Origin: Paracoccaceae bacterium
Lineage (GTDB): Bacteria; Pseudomonadota; Alphaproteobacteria; Rhodobacterales; Rhodobacteraceae
Length of the DNA stretch: 33,930 nt
NCBI GenBank assembly: GCA_026982255.1
Contig: JALSHL010000010.1
Location: forward strand, 1-33,930
Reading direction: 5' to 3'
Shown here: piece after piece, positions 26,999 to 33,930 of the stretch
Numbering within the stretch: the first letter of the stretch is position 1
How the letters are laid out: each line of letters starts with the position of its first letter
Program-made: the position numbers and the translations under genes
The notes under the pieces: generated by a model
The model's database searches: none
What the model was told of the DNA's origin: nothing
Seen by the model: the letters and a program-made list of their open reading frames with translations, nothing else

Positions 26999-29656
26999 CT
27001 AATCCTCCAACAGTTTTTCTACCGCAGCAATCGCCGCATCCGCATTTTCCGCGCTGGCCCCGCCGCCCTGCGCCATGTCGGGGCGACCACCGCCCCCCTT
27101 GCCGCCGAGGGCCTCTGCTGCCGTGCGCACGATGTCCACGGCCGAAACCTTGTCTGTCAGGTCGTCGGTCACGCCGGCAGCAATCGCCGCGCGGCCTCCG
27201 GTGTCGGCGATCAGCAGAATCACGCCCGAACCGATACGGCTTTTGTGTTCGTCGATGAAACCGCGCAAATCCTTGCCGGAAACACCCGTGAGGATCTGGG
27301 CCAGAAACGGCTTCCCACCCACCTCCTTGACCGCAACCTGCGCCTGACCGCTACCGGCCATGGCCAGCTGTTTGCGGAAGTTCGCCAGTTCGTTCTGCAA
27401 CTGCTTGCGTTCGTCCATCAGCGCCCTGATGCGCTCCGGCAACTGCTCCGGCGTGGTTTTCATCACGGCTGCCGCCGCGTTCAGCGCCGCTTCCTCGGCC
27501 GCTATATGGTCGAGCGCGCCCTTGCCGGTCAGCGCCTCGATCCGGCGCACACCGCTGGCCGATGCCCCTTCGGACACCAGTTTGAACAGGCCGATCTCGC
27601 CCAGACGTGAAACATGCGTGCCGCCGCAAAGTTCCAGCGAATAGGTGTTCTTGTCGATCCCCTTGCCGCTGCCGGGCTGCTCGCCCATGGAAACCACCCG
27701 CACCTCGTCGCCGTATTTCTCGCCGAACAGCGCCTGCGCGCCCAGTTCGCGCGCCTCGTCCGGCGTCATGATCCGCGTCTCCACAGGGCCGTTCTGGCGG
27801 ATATAGGTGTTTACCTCAGCCTCGACCGCCGCCAGTTCCGCATCGCTCATCGCCTTCTGGTGGCTGAAATCGAAGCGCAGGCGGTTCTCGGCATTGAGCG
27901 AGCCGCGCTGCGCCACATGGTCCCCGAGCACATTGCGCAAGGCCTCGTTCAGCAGATGTGTGGCCGAGTGGTTGGCCCGAATGGCGGTGCGCCGGTCATG
28001 GTCGACCTTGAGTTCCGCCGCCTCGCCAACCGAGACTTCGCCTTCCAGCACCTCCGCCACATGCACGAACACACCGGCCTTTTTCTTGACGTCCAGCACC
28101 TTCACCTTGGCCGTATCGGTCAGCAACAGGCCGGAATCCCCGACCTGCCCGCCGGATTCCGCGTAAAACGGCGTCTGGTTCAGCGCGATCTGCACTGTCT
28201 CCCCCGCCTTGGCGCTTTCGACCTGTTTGCCATCCCGCACCAGCGCCAGAATCTGCCCTTCGGCCTCCTCGTCGTCATAGCCGATAAATTCGGTCACCCC
28301 GTGCTTGTCGGCCACGTCGAACCAGACGGTTTCATCCGCCGCCTCGCCCGAGCCGGCCCATGCTGCGCGTGCCTTGGCCTTCTGCTCGGCCATTGCCGCA
28401 TCGAAGCCCTCGGTGTCCACCGTGCGGCCCTTTTCGCGCAAGGCATCCTGCGTCAGATCGAGCGGAAACCCGTAGGTGTCATACAGTTTGAACGCAGTCG
28501 TGCCCGGCAGTTCCGCGTCCTCCGGCAGGCCCGAAAGCTCATCCTCCAGCAGCTTCAGCCCGCGATCAAGCGTCGTCTGGAAACGGGTTTCCTCCAGTTC
28601 CAACGTCTCTTCGATCATGCTCTGGGCCTGTCCCAGTTCGGGAAATGCCTGCCCCATCTGCGCCACCAGCGCCGGCACCAGCTTGTGCATCACCGGATCC
28701 TGCGCACCCAGCAAATGCGCATGACGCATGGCGCGGCGCATGATGCGGCGCAGAACATAGCCGCGCCCCTCGTTGCTCGGCAGCACGCCGTCGGCAATCA
28801 GGAAAGAGGTCGAACGCAAATGGTCCGCGATCACCCGCAGATGCACATTGCCCTCGCCGTCCGGGTCCGAGTTGGTCACATGTGCCGCCGCCTCGATCAG
28901 GTCGCGCATCAGGTCGGTGTCGTAATTGTCATGTTTGCCCTGCAACACCGCGCCGAGCCGTTCCAGCCCCATGCCCGTGTCGATCGAGGGTTTCGGCAGT
29001 TCCAGCCGCTCGCCGTTTTCCTGCTGGTCATACTGCATGAAAACGAGGTTCCAGATTTCGATGAACCGGTCGCCGTCCTCGTCCTTCGATCCCGGAGGGC
29101 CGCCCCAGACGTCCTCTCCGTGGTCATAGAAAATCTCGGAACAGGGGCCGCAGGGGCCGGTCGCGCCCATGGACCAGAAATTGTCGTCCGTGGCGATGCG
29201 GATAATCCGGTCATCCGGCAAGCCGGCGTATTTCTTCCAGATGTCCGCAGCCTCGTCATCGGTATGGTAAACCGTAACCAGCAACTTGTCCTCGGGCAGG
29301 CCATACACCTTGGTCAACAGGTCCCAGGCATAGGGGATGGCCTGCTCCTTGAAATAGTCGCCAAAGGAAAAATTGCCCATCATCTCGAAGAAGGTATGAT
29401 GGCGCGCGGTATAGCCCACGTTGTCCAGATCGTTGTGCTTGCCACCGGCGCGCACGCATTTCTGGCTGGTCACGGCGCGGGAATAATCCCGTTGTTCCAG
29501 GCCTGTAAAGACGTTCTTGAACTGCACCATGCCCGCATTGGTGAACATCAGCGTCGGATCGTTGCGCGGCACCAGCGAAGAGCTTTCGACAACCTCGTGA
29601 TCGTTGTTTTCGAAATACTCCAGAAAAGTAGAGCGGATTTCGTTCAAACTGGCCAT
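26999..29656 (-). CDS. alaS: Alanyl-tRNA synthetase AlaS
   Basis: AlaRS charges tRNA-Ala and edits mischarged Ser and Gly. The 885-residue protein begins [47 protein letters not shown], contains the class II catalytic core ([31 protein letters not shown]), the editing-domain zinc ligands NHSATHLL and [13 protein letters not shown], and the C-terminal C-Ala domain with the glycine-rich [16 protein letters not shown]. The ATG at 29656 fits the family start; an in-frame ATG at 29689 has no ribosome binding site. It lies downstream of recA, separated by the recA terminator, a common neighbour pair. Confidence 0.97.
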   Translation of the reverse strand: MASLNEIRSTFLEYFENNDHEVVESSSLVPRNDPTLMFTNAGMVQFKNVFTGLEQRDYSRAVTSQKCVRAGGKHNDLDNVGYTARHHTFFEMMGNFSFGDYFKEQAIPYAWDLLTKVYGLPEDKLLVTVYHTDDEAADIWKKYAGLPDDRIIRIATDDNFWSMGATGPCGPCSEIFYDHGEDVWGGPPGSKDEDGDRFIEIWNLVFMQYDQQENGERLELPKPSIDTGMGLERLGAVLQGKHDNYDTDLMRDLIEAAAHVTNSDPDGEGNVHLRVIADHLRSTSFLIADGVLPSNEGRGYVLRRIMRRAMRHAHLLGAQDPVMHKLVPALVAQMGQAFPELGQAQSMIEETLELEETRFQTTLDRGLKLLEDELSGLPEDAELPGTTAFKLYDTYGFPLDLTQDALREKGRTVDTEGFDAAMAEQKAKARAAWAGSGEAADETVWFDVADKHGVTEFIGYDDEEAEGQILALVRDGKQVESAKAGETVQIALNQTPFYAESGGQVGDSGLLLTDTAKVKVLDVKKKAGVFVHVAEVLEGEVSVGEAAELKVDHDRRTAIRANHSATHLLNEALRNVLGDHVAQRGSLNAENRLRFDFSHQKAMSDAELAAVEAEVNTYIRQNGPVETRIMTPDEARELGAQALFGEKYGDEVRVVSMGEQPGSGKGIDKNTYSLELCGGTHVSRLGEIGLFKLVSEGASASGVRRIEALTGKGALDHIAAEEAALNAAAAVMKTTPEQLPERIRALMDERKQLQNELANFRKQLAMAGSGQAQVAVKEVGGKPFLAQILTGVSGKDLRGFIDEHKSRIGSGVILLIADTGGRAAIAAGVTDDLTDKVSAVDIVRTAAEALGGKGGGGRPDMAQGGGASAENADAAIAAVEKLLED

Positions 29657-29745
29657 ATCGTCATTCCCGTTCCTGCGCGCGGTGCGCATCGTTCAAAGTC
29701 CGAAACGGTGTATCGCGCCCTTGCCGGACTGTCCACAGGGCAGGC

Positions 29746-29781
29746 ACAAAAACGGGCCGCCTGCGCAAACAGACGGCCCGT
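29746..29781 (-). terminator. Rho-independent terminator of recA
   Basis: Minus-strand ACGGGCCGTCTG and CAGGCGGCCCGT form a 12-pair stem with one non-Watson-Crick pair and a 6-base loop, followed by TTTTGTG. It lies 20 bases after the recA stop. Confidence 0.88.
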
Positions 29782-29801
29782 GAAAATGCGTGGCGGCTTG
29801 A

Positions 29802-30866
29802 TCAGTCCTCGACCACATCGTCTGTGATCGGCGCCCCGTCGAAATCCAGCCCGTGCGCGGCGCGGATTTTATCCTCGATCTCCAGTGCCATATCGGGATG
29901 GTCCTTCAGATAGGTCTTGGCGTTCTCGCGGCCCTGCCCGATCCGCTCGTCGCCATAGGAAAACCACGAACCGGCCTTGTCGACGATCCCTGCCTTGACG
30001 CCGAGGTCCAGCAACTCGCCAACCTTGGAAATCCCCTCGCCATACATGATGTCGAATTCCACCTGCTTGAACGGCGGCGAGACCTTGTTCTTCACCACTT
30101 TCACGCGGGTTGCATTGCCCACCACCTCGTCGCGATCCTTCAGCGCGCCAATGCGGCGGATATCCAGACGCACGGAAGCATAGAATTTCAGCGCGTTGCC
30201 GCCCGAGGTCGTCTCCGGCGAACCGAACATCACCCCGATTTTCATGCGGATCTGGTTGATGAAGATCACCATGCAATTGGAGCGGCTGATCGCGCCGGTC
30301 AGCTTGCGCATCGCCTGGCTCATCAAGCGCGCCTGTGCGCCGACCTGATGGTCGCCCATATCGCCTTCCAGTTCCGATTTCGGCGTCAGTGCCGCCACCG
30401 AATCCACCACGACGACCGAAACCGCGCCGGACCGCACCAGCGTCTCGGTAATCTCCAGCGCCTGCTCGCCCGCATCGGGCTGCGAGATCAGCAACTCGTC
30501 CAGATCCACGCCCAGTTTCTTGGCATACTGCGGGTCGAGCGCATGTTCCGCATCGACAAAGGCGCAAATCCCGCCCTTTTTCTGCGCTTCGGCAATCACA
30601 TGCAGCGCCAGCGTCGTCTTGCCCGAGCTTTCCGGCCCGTAAACCTCGATAATCCGGCCCTGCGGCAGGCCGCCGATGCCCAGCGCAATGTCCAGCCCGA
30701 TAGAGCCGGTCGAGGTCGCCTCGATATCCATCGCCGGATTATCCTGCCCCATCCGCATGACCGAGCCTTTACCGAAGCTCCGCTCGATCTGGCTCAGGGC
30801 CGATTCCAGCGCTTTTTCCTTGTCCATATTCCGTCTTTCGCTCAGATCCAGAAGGGTGCTAGCCAT
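29802..30866 (-). CDS. recA: Recombinase RecA
   Basis: RecA forms filaments on single-stranded DNA, performs strand exchange and triggers LexA self-cleavage. The 354-residue protein has [11 protein letters not shown], Walker [20 protein letters not shown]-type [17 protein letters not shown], Walker [12 protein letters not shown], loop L1 and loop L2 ([15 protein letters not shown]), and the acidic C-terminal tail ending ITDDVVED. The ATG at 30866 has AAGGA before it and gives the family start [11 protein letters not shown] longer frame from 30905 lacks support. An SOS box lies 50 bases upstream, and a terminator follows. In GTA-producing relatives RecA is needed by recipients to integrate transferred DNA. 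Confidence 0.98.
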   Translation of the reverse strand: MASTLLDLSERRNMDKEKALESALSQIERSFGKGSVMRMGQDNPAMDIEATSTGSIGLDIALGIGGLPQGRIIEVYGPESSGKTTLALHVIAEAQKKGGICAFVDAEHALDPQYAKKLGVDLDELLISQPDAGEQALEITETLVRSGAVSVVVVDSVAALTPKSELEGDMGDHQVGAQARLMSQAMRKLTGAISRSNCMVIFINQIRMKIGVMFGSPETTSGGNALKFYASVRLDIRRIGALKDRDEVVGNATRVKVVKNKVSPPFKQVEFDIMYGEGISKVGELLDLGVKAGIVDKAGSWFSYGDERIGQGRENAKTYLKDHPDMALEIEDKIRAAHGLDFDGAPITDDVVED

Positions 30867-30916
30867 TTTCGCTTTCCTTATTTCATATCCTGTTATGTTC
30901 GGCAATCGCTGCTGAT

Positions 30917-30931
30917 GTTCGCATCTTGTTC
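30917..30931 (-). promoter_or_regulatory. Alphaproteobacterial SOS box (LexA site) of recA
   Basis: GTTC-N7-GTTC (GTTCGCATCTTGTTC) matches the LexA operator known for alphaproteobacteria exactly. A further GTTC lies at 30897. A weak promoter (TTGATC-N17-CAAGAT, minus strand) would have its -10 element within the box, consistent with repression. Confidence 0.88.
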
Positions 30932-31046
30932 TTCTTGCACCATGCGATCAAAACGAGAACATTGCAACTAAAATTTTCGACTTTTCCATCTTTCCCCGCA
31001 TTTGGTTAGCATTTAGTAAAGAAACAGAAACAATACGGCGAACCCC

Positions 31047-31637
31047 ATGCTGATCTCGATCGAGAAGAAAATCGCCTTTCTGGCCATGACCAAAGCCGCC
31101 TCTACCAGTATCGAGATGGCACTCGCCCCCCGTTGCGACATCGCCTACTATGGCAATCCGCGGGTGAAGCACATTTCCTACCGTCGCTACAGCCGTTTTG
31201 TCGCGCCCTATCTGGCCAGTCTGGGCTATAACGATATCGAGACCTGCTGCCTGTTCCGCGAGCCGGTCGACTGGCTGTTCAGCTGGTATCGCTATCGCTC
31301 GCGGCCGGAAATCGCGGGCAGGCCACAGAGCACCGCCGGGTTGAGTTTCGACGAGTTTGCCGGTCTCTATCTGGCCGGAAGTCCCACGACGAAGGGCGTC
31401 GGGCGGCCATCGAAATTTGTCGCCGACAAGGACGGAACACCCTCGGTGACCCATATTTTCAAATACGACAACCTGCCCGCATTCCGGAAATTCATCGAAA
31501 ACCGCTTCGGCGAACCGTTGCACTTCGACCGGCTCAACGAATCTCCGGCAGGGGAATTCACCCTTTCGCCGGAAACCGGGGCGCGCCTGACGGAGTTTTT
31601 CGCGCCGGAATACGAAATCTACGAATCCGCGCGTTAG
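31047..31637 (+). CDS. Small sulfotransferase-fold protein
   Basis: The 196-residue protein has a P-loop-like 5' PAPS segment FLAMTKAASTSIEMAL (11-26), the equivalent of PKTGTT-S, and a 3'-phosphate motif CLFREPVDWLFSWYRYRS near residues 69-86, the arrangement of sulfotransferase family 2. KAASTS replaces the more usual K-G/T-T/S-T. Roseobacter homologues beside recA are often named gamma-glutamyl kinase, which these motifs do not support. Activity is unproven. No good ribosome binding site precedes the ATG. It is divergent from recA and shares the 180-base region with the SOS box; its stop overlaps that of cckA by four bases. Confidence 0.78.
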   Translation: MLISIEKKIAFLAMTKAASTSIEMALAPRCDIAYYGNPRVKHISYRRYSRFVAPYLASLGYNDIETCCLFREPVDWLFSWYRYRSRPEIAGRPQSTAGLSFDEFAGLYLAGSPTTKGVGRPSKFVADKDGTPSVTHIFKYDNLPAFRKFIENRFGEPLHFDRLNESPAGEFTLSPETGARLTEFFAPEYEIYESAR

Positions 31638-33346
31638 GCGTCAATCTGCTCCTTCACTTTCTGCGTCAATTCCACCAGCGAGAACGGCTTGGCCAGAAAC
31701 GCCGCATGCGGAATATCCGGTTTCCCGTTCCTGAACGCATCCTCGGCGTAACCCGATACAAACACCACCTTGGTGTCCGGCGCTTCCCGCATCGCCTCGC
31801 GCACCCATGTCGGACCGTCCTTACCGGGCATCACAACGTCGGAAACGTAAACATCGAACCGCACCCCCTTGTCGGACAGAATCTCCAGCGCCTCCTCGCC
31901 CGAAGCGGCCTCGGTCACTGTATACCCCCGCAGCTTCAGCGCCCGCGCCGCAAAGGAGCGCACCGGTGCCTCGTCCTCTACCAGCAACACCCGCCCGCGC
32001 CCCGTCAGATCGGTTACGGCCGGCGCCTGTGGCGCCTCCTCAGCCTCGTCCGGTTCCTCGTTGACCGGCAGGTAGATGGAAAAACAGGTGCCCGCCCCAA
32101 CATCACTATCGACAAAAACGAAACCGCCGGTCTGCTTGACAATACCGTAGACGGTCGAGAGGCCCAGCCCCGTGCCCTCCCCCGGCTTCTTGGTGGTAAA
32201 GAACGGTTCGAAAATCTTGGAAATCTTGTCCGGCGCGATCCCCGTGCCGGTATCGCGGACCTCCACCACCACATAGTCGCCCGGATACACAATGGCACGA
32301 TCACGGCGCAATTCCTGCTCCAGCGTTACATTCCGCGTGCGGATGACCACCGTGCCCCCCCCGGCCATGGCATCGCGAGCATTGACCACCAGATTCATGA
32401 TAACCTGCTCGAACTGCCGTTCGTCCACCCGCACCGGTTTCAGGTCGCGCCCGTGATCCGTGTGTAGCGAGACCTTTTCCCCAAGCAAACGGTTCAGAAG
32501 ATGCGAAAGGTCCGAGAGCGTATCATCCAGCTTCAGGGATTTCGGCTGCAGGGTCTGTTTTCGCGAAAACGCCAGCAACTGGCGCACCAGCGCCGCTGCA
32601 CGGTTGGCGTTCTGGCGGATCTGGTCGAGGTCGGCAAAATCGGGACTGCGCCGGTCACATCGTTGCAACAACAGATCGGCATGCCCCGAAATCGCGGTCA
32701 GGATATTGTTGAAATCATGTGCCACACCGCCCGCAAGCTGTCCGACCGCCTGCATTTTCTGGCTTTGCACAAATTGCGCCTCCAGCGTTTTGAATTCTGT
32801 CGCATCGCTCAGCGTGGCCAGAATGGAAACCGCACCGTTCCGCATCATCCGGGTCATGGAGAGTTGCAGGAACACCTCCTGCCCGTCCTTGTAGTGCCGG
32901 GCCATTTCGGGCCGCCCCAGCCCGAAACCCTTGAGCGTATCCGCCATGCGGTCGCTGACGGAGCGGCCCATGCCTTCGACAAGGTCGCACAGGTTGCTTT
33001 CCGACACATCGCCGGCACCCAGCAAGGCCAGCGCTGCACCATTGGCCCGCCGGATTGCGCCATCTGGGGCCGCCTCGATCATCGGAACGGGAAGGTCATC
33101 GAACAGGTCCGGCGGGGGGGGCACATTCCGTTGTGGCCATTGCAGCCGCAAACCGGTCAGCAACAGATAGTAGACCGCCGAACCGCCGGCCAGCGACAGC
33201 ACGATAATGCCGAGCGTATATTGTGTGGCCAGAGACGCTGCCAGGCCGGCAAAAATCGCCAGCGTAACTATACCGACAACAACGAACAGGCCAAACCCGT
33301 CGCCCGCCCCATCACCGGCAGTTCTGTCCGATACAGTATCCGTCAT
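31634..33346 (-). CDS. cckA: Hybrid histidine kinase CckA
   Basis: CckA autophosphorylates and, through ChpT, feeds phosphate to CtrA or withdraws it. The 570-residue protein has two N-terminal membrane helices (about 17-40 and 44-65), one PAS-like domain (about 80-190), a dimerisation domain with the phospho-accepting His210 in [21 protein letters not shown], an ATPase domain with [16 protein letters not shown] and [13 protein letters not shown], and a C-terminal receiver with Asp503 in [10 protein letters not shown]. This is a compact CckA with fewer PAS domains than Caulobacter, as in Rhodobacterales. The ATG at 33346 has GGAGG about 10 bases upstream; a longer frame to 33400 is less likely. 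Confidence 0.94.
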   Translation of the reverse strand: MTDTVSDRTAGDGAGDGFGLFVVVGIVTLAIFAGLAASLATQYTLGIIVLSLAGGSAVYYLLLTGLRLQWPQRNVPPPPDLFDDLPVPMIEAAPDGAIRRANGAALALLGAGDVSESNLCDLVEGMGRSVSDRMADTLKGFGLGRPEMARHYKDGQEVFLQLSMTRMMRNGAVSILATLSDATEFKTLEAQFVQSQKMQAVGQLAGGVAHDFNNILTAISGHADLLLQRCDRRSPDFADLDQIRQNANRAAALVRQLLAFSRKQTLQPKSLKLDDTLSDLSHLLNRLLGEKVSLHTDHGRDLKPVRVDERQFEQVIMNLVVNARDAMAGGGTVVIRTRNVTLEQELRRDRAIVYPGDYVVVEVRDTGTGIAPDKISKIFEPFFTTKKPGEGTGLGLSTVYGIVKQTGGFVFVDSDVGAGTCFSIYLPVNEEPDEAEEAPQAPAVTDLTGRGRVLLVEDEAPVRSFAARALKLRGYTVTEAASGEEALEILSDKGVRFDVYVSDVVMPGKDGPTWVREAMREAPDTKVVFVSGYAEDAFRNGKPDIPHAAFLAKPFSLVELTQKVKEQIDA

Positions 33347-33360
33347 GCAGCCCGTCCTCC

Positions 33361-33435
33361 GCCGGTCAGTTACCGGCCCGGACCCCACACTTCCCGCCAA
33401 AAGTTAATATATCATTTACAATCTTAAGTTGTAAA
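33361..33435 (-). promoter_or_regulatory. cckA upstream region with dyad TTTACAA-N7-TTGTAAA
   Basis: Between moaB and cckA, 33415-33435 holds 7-base arms TTTACAA and TTGTAAA around 7 bases, in an A+T-rich patch. Overlapping it at 33404-33418 is TTAA-N7-TTTA, one base off a CtrA site. At 33361-33377 GCCGGT and ACCGGC form a small hairpin next to the ribosome binding site. The roles are inferred. Confidence 0.45.
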
Positions 33436-33444
33436 GCGGGATAT

Positions 33445-33930
33445 CTATTTACGGCGTTTGTGTTCCTCGAGTCGCGGCATGATCTCGACGAAGTTGCACG
33501 GCATGTGGCGGTAATCCAGTTGGTGTTGCAAAATCCCGTCCCAGCCATCCTTGCAGGCCCCGGGCGATCCGGGCAGTGCGAAAATATAGGTGCCACCCGC
33601 AACGCCGCCGCAGGCGCGGGACTGCACCGCCGACGTGCCGATTTTCTCGACCGATATCATGGTAAACAAAGTGGAAAAGGCGTCGATCTCCTTTTCATAG
33701 ACATCGCGATGCGCCTCCACCGTCACATCGCGCCCCGTCAGGCCGGTGCCGCCGGTGGAAATGATAACATCCACCCCCGCATCGGCCACCCATTCACGCA
33801 GCTTGGCGGAAATATCGGCGCGCTCGTCGGTGACGATATCGCGCGCGGCCAGAATATGCCCTGCGGCCTCGATCCGTTTCACCAGAATGTCGCCGGAGCG
33901 GTCCTCGGCCAGCGAGCGGCTGTCGGAGAC
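33445..33930 (-). CDS. moaB: Molybdenum cofactor biosynthesis protein MoaB (N-terminus beyond window)
   Basis: MoaB/MogA proteins bind molybdopterin, and many adenylylate it before metal insertion. The minus-strand frame is open to the window edge; the last bases encode VSDSRSLAEDRSGDIL, the expected early motif, so only about a dozen residues are missing. Other motifs are STGGTGLTGRDVTVEA, FTMISVEKIGTSAVQSRACGG and ALPGSPGACKDGWDGIL, which define the family's pterin-binding site. The tail ends LEEHKRRK. It lies 98 bases upstream of cckA on the same strand. A GTG at 33882 could start a shorter protein but would cut conserved sequence. Confidence 0.92.
   Translation of the reverse strand, partial: VSDSRSLAEDRSGDILVKRIEAAGHILAARDIVTDERADISAKLREWVADAGVDVIISTGGTGLTGRDVTVEAHRDVYEKEIDAFSTLFTMISVEKIGTSAVQSRACGGVAGGTYIFALPGSPGACKDGWDGILQHQLDYRHMPCNFVEIMPRLEEHKRRK

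Noticed and set aside
27614-29827. Plus-strand open frame of 737 codons across alaS
   Set aside because: Fully antisense to alaS and without recognisable motifs.
30951-31040. Second SOS or CtrA site in the recA divergent region
   Set aside because: GAAC at 30957 lacks a partner at the right spacing, and TTAG-N7-TAAA near 31005 matches CtrA poorly.
31047-31637. Gamma-glutamyl kinase identity for the recA neighbour
   Set aside because: No amino-acid kinase motifs; the P-loop position and REP-DW-FSWYR motif fit a sulfotransferase fold.

Overview
The window is about 34 kb of chromosomal DNA from an alphaproteobacterium, most likely of the order Rhodobacterales (Roseobacter/Rhodobacter type). 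The evidence is the gene set: CckA, CtrA and SciP; a type-2 heme A synthase; a Ccm-type cytochrome c system; an alphaproteobacterial SOS box (GTTC-N7-GTTC) before recA; and a gene-transfer-agent (GTA) style endolysin/holin pair. Coding density is high, genes abut or overlap by 1-4 bases, and no gene-free stretch exceeds 300 bases (the longest is about 245, before rpsI). I see no IS element, transposase, integrase, tRNA, rRNA or CRISPR array.

Layout. 1-649: truncated recG; then ligA, ctrA and sciP on the minus strand. 4055-6561: mnmA and an M20 peptidase on the plus strand, converging at a 22-base perfect palindrome plus a consensus DnaA box. 6684-11307: alpha/beta hydrolase, an 86-residue unknown, an HpcH/HpaI aldolase and glnE, all tightly packed. 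11347-16399: a PaaG-like hydratase, then ccmH, ccmF, [GTA-type holin and endolysin] and ccmE. 16423-20184: yihY, argC, murI, an acyltransferase and a possible 25-residue microprotein. 20312-21848: rpsI, rplM and a hotdog thioesterase. 21910-24660: an ECHDC3-like hydratase (+), heme A synthase and a TrmJ-type RNA methyltransferase. 24816-26433: icd and an SMR transporter (+). 26430-30866: tandem DUF1330 genes, alaS and recA (-). 31047-33930: a small sulfotransferase-like gene (+), cckA (-) and truncated moaB (-).

How the genes fit together. Much of the window is housekeeping, but one theme connects distant parts. It holds the CckA kinase, the CtrA response regulator and its inhibitor SciP; a lysis cassette of the kind that releases GTAs and that is under CtrA control in Rhodobacter; and recA, which acts when recipients recombine incoming DNA. 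The lysis cassette sits inside the cytochrome c maturation cluster, between ccmE and ccmF.

The most interesting structure is just upstream of the endolysin gene. A CtrA-like box (TTAA-N7-TTAG) is followed by a long hairpin whose 3' arm contains the ribosome binding site. Reading through from ccmE would give an mRNA with the site masked. A transcript started from a CtrA-dependent promoter would begin in the hairpin loop and lack the masking arm. This would be a simple lock separating constitutive ccm transcription from lethal lysis. The sequence shows the elements; the mechanism is my inference.
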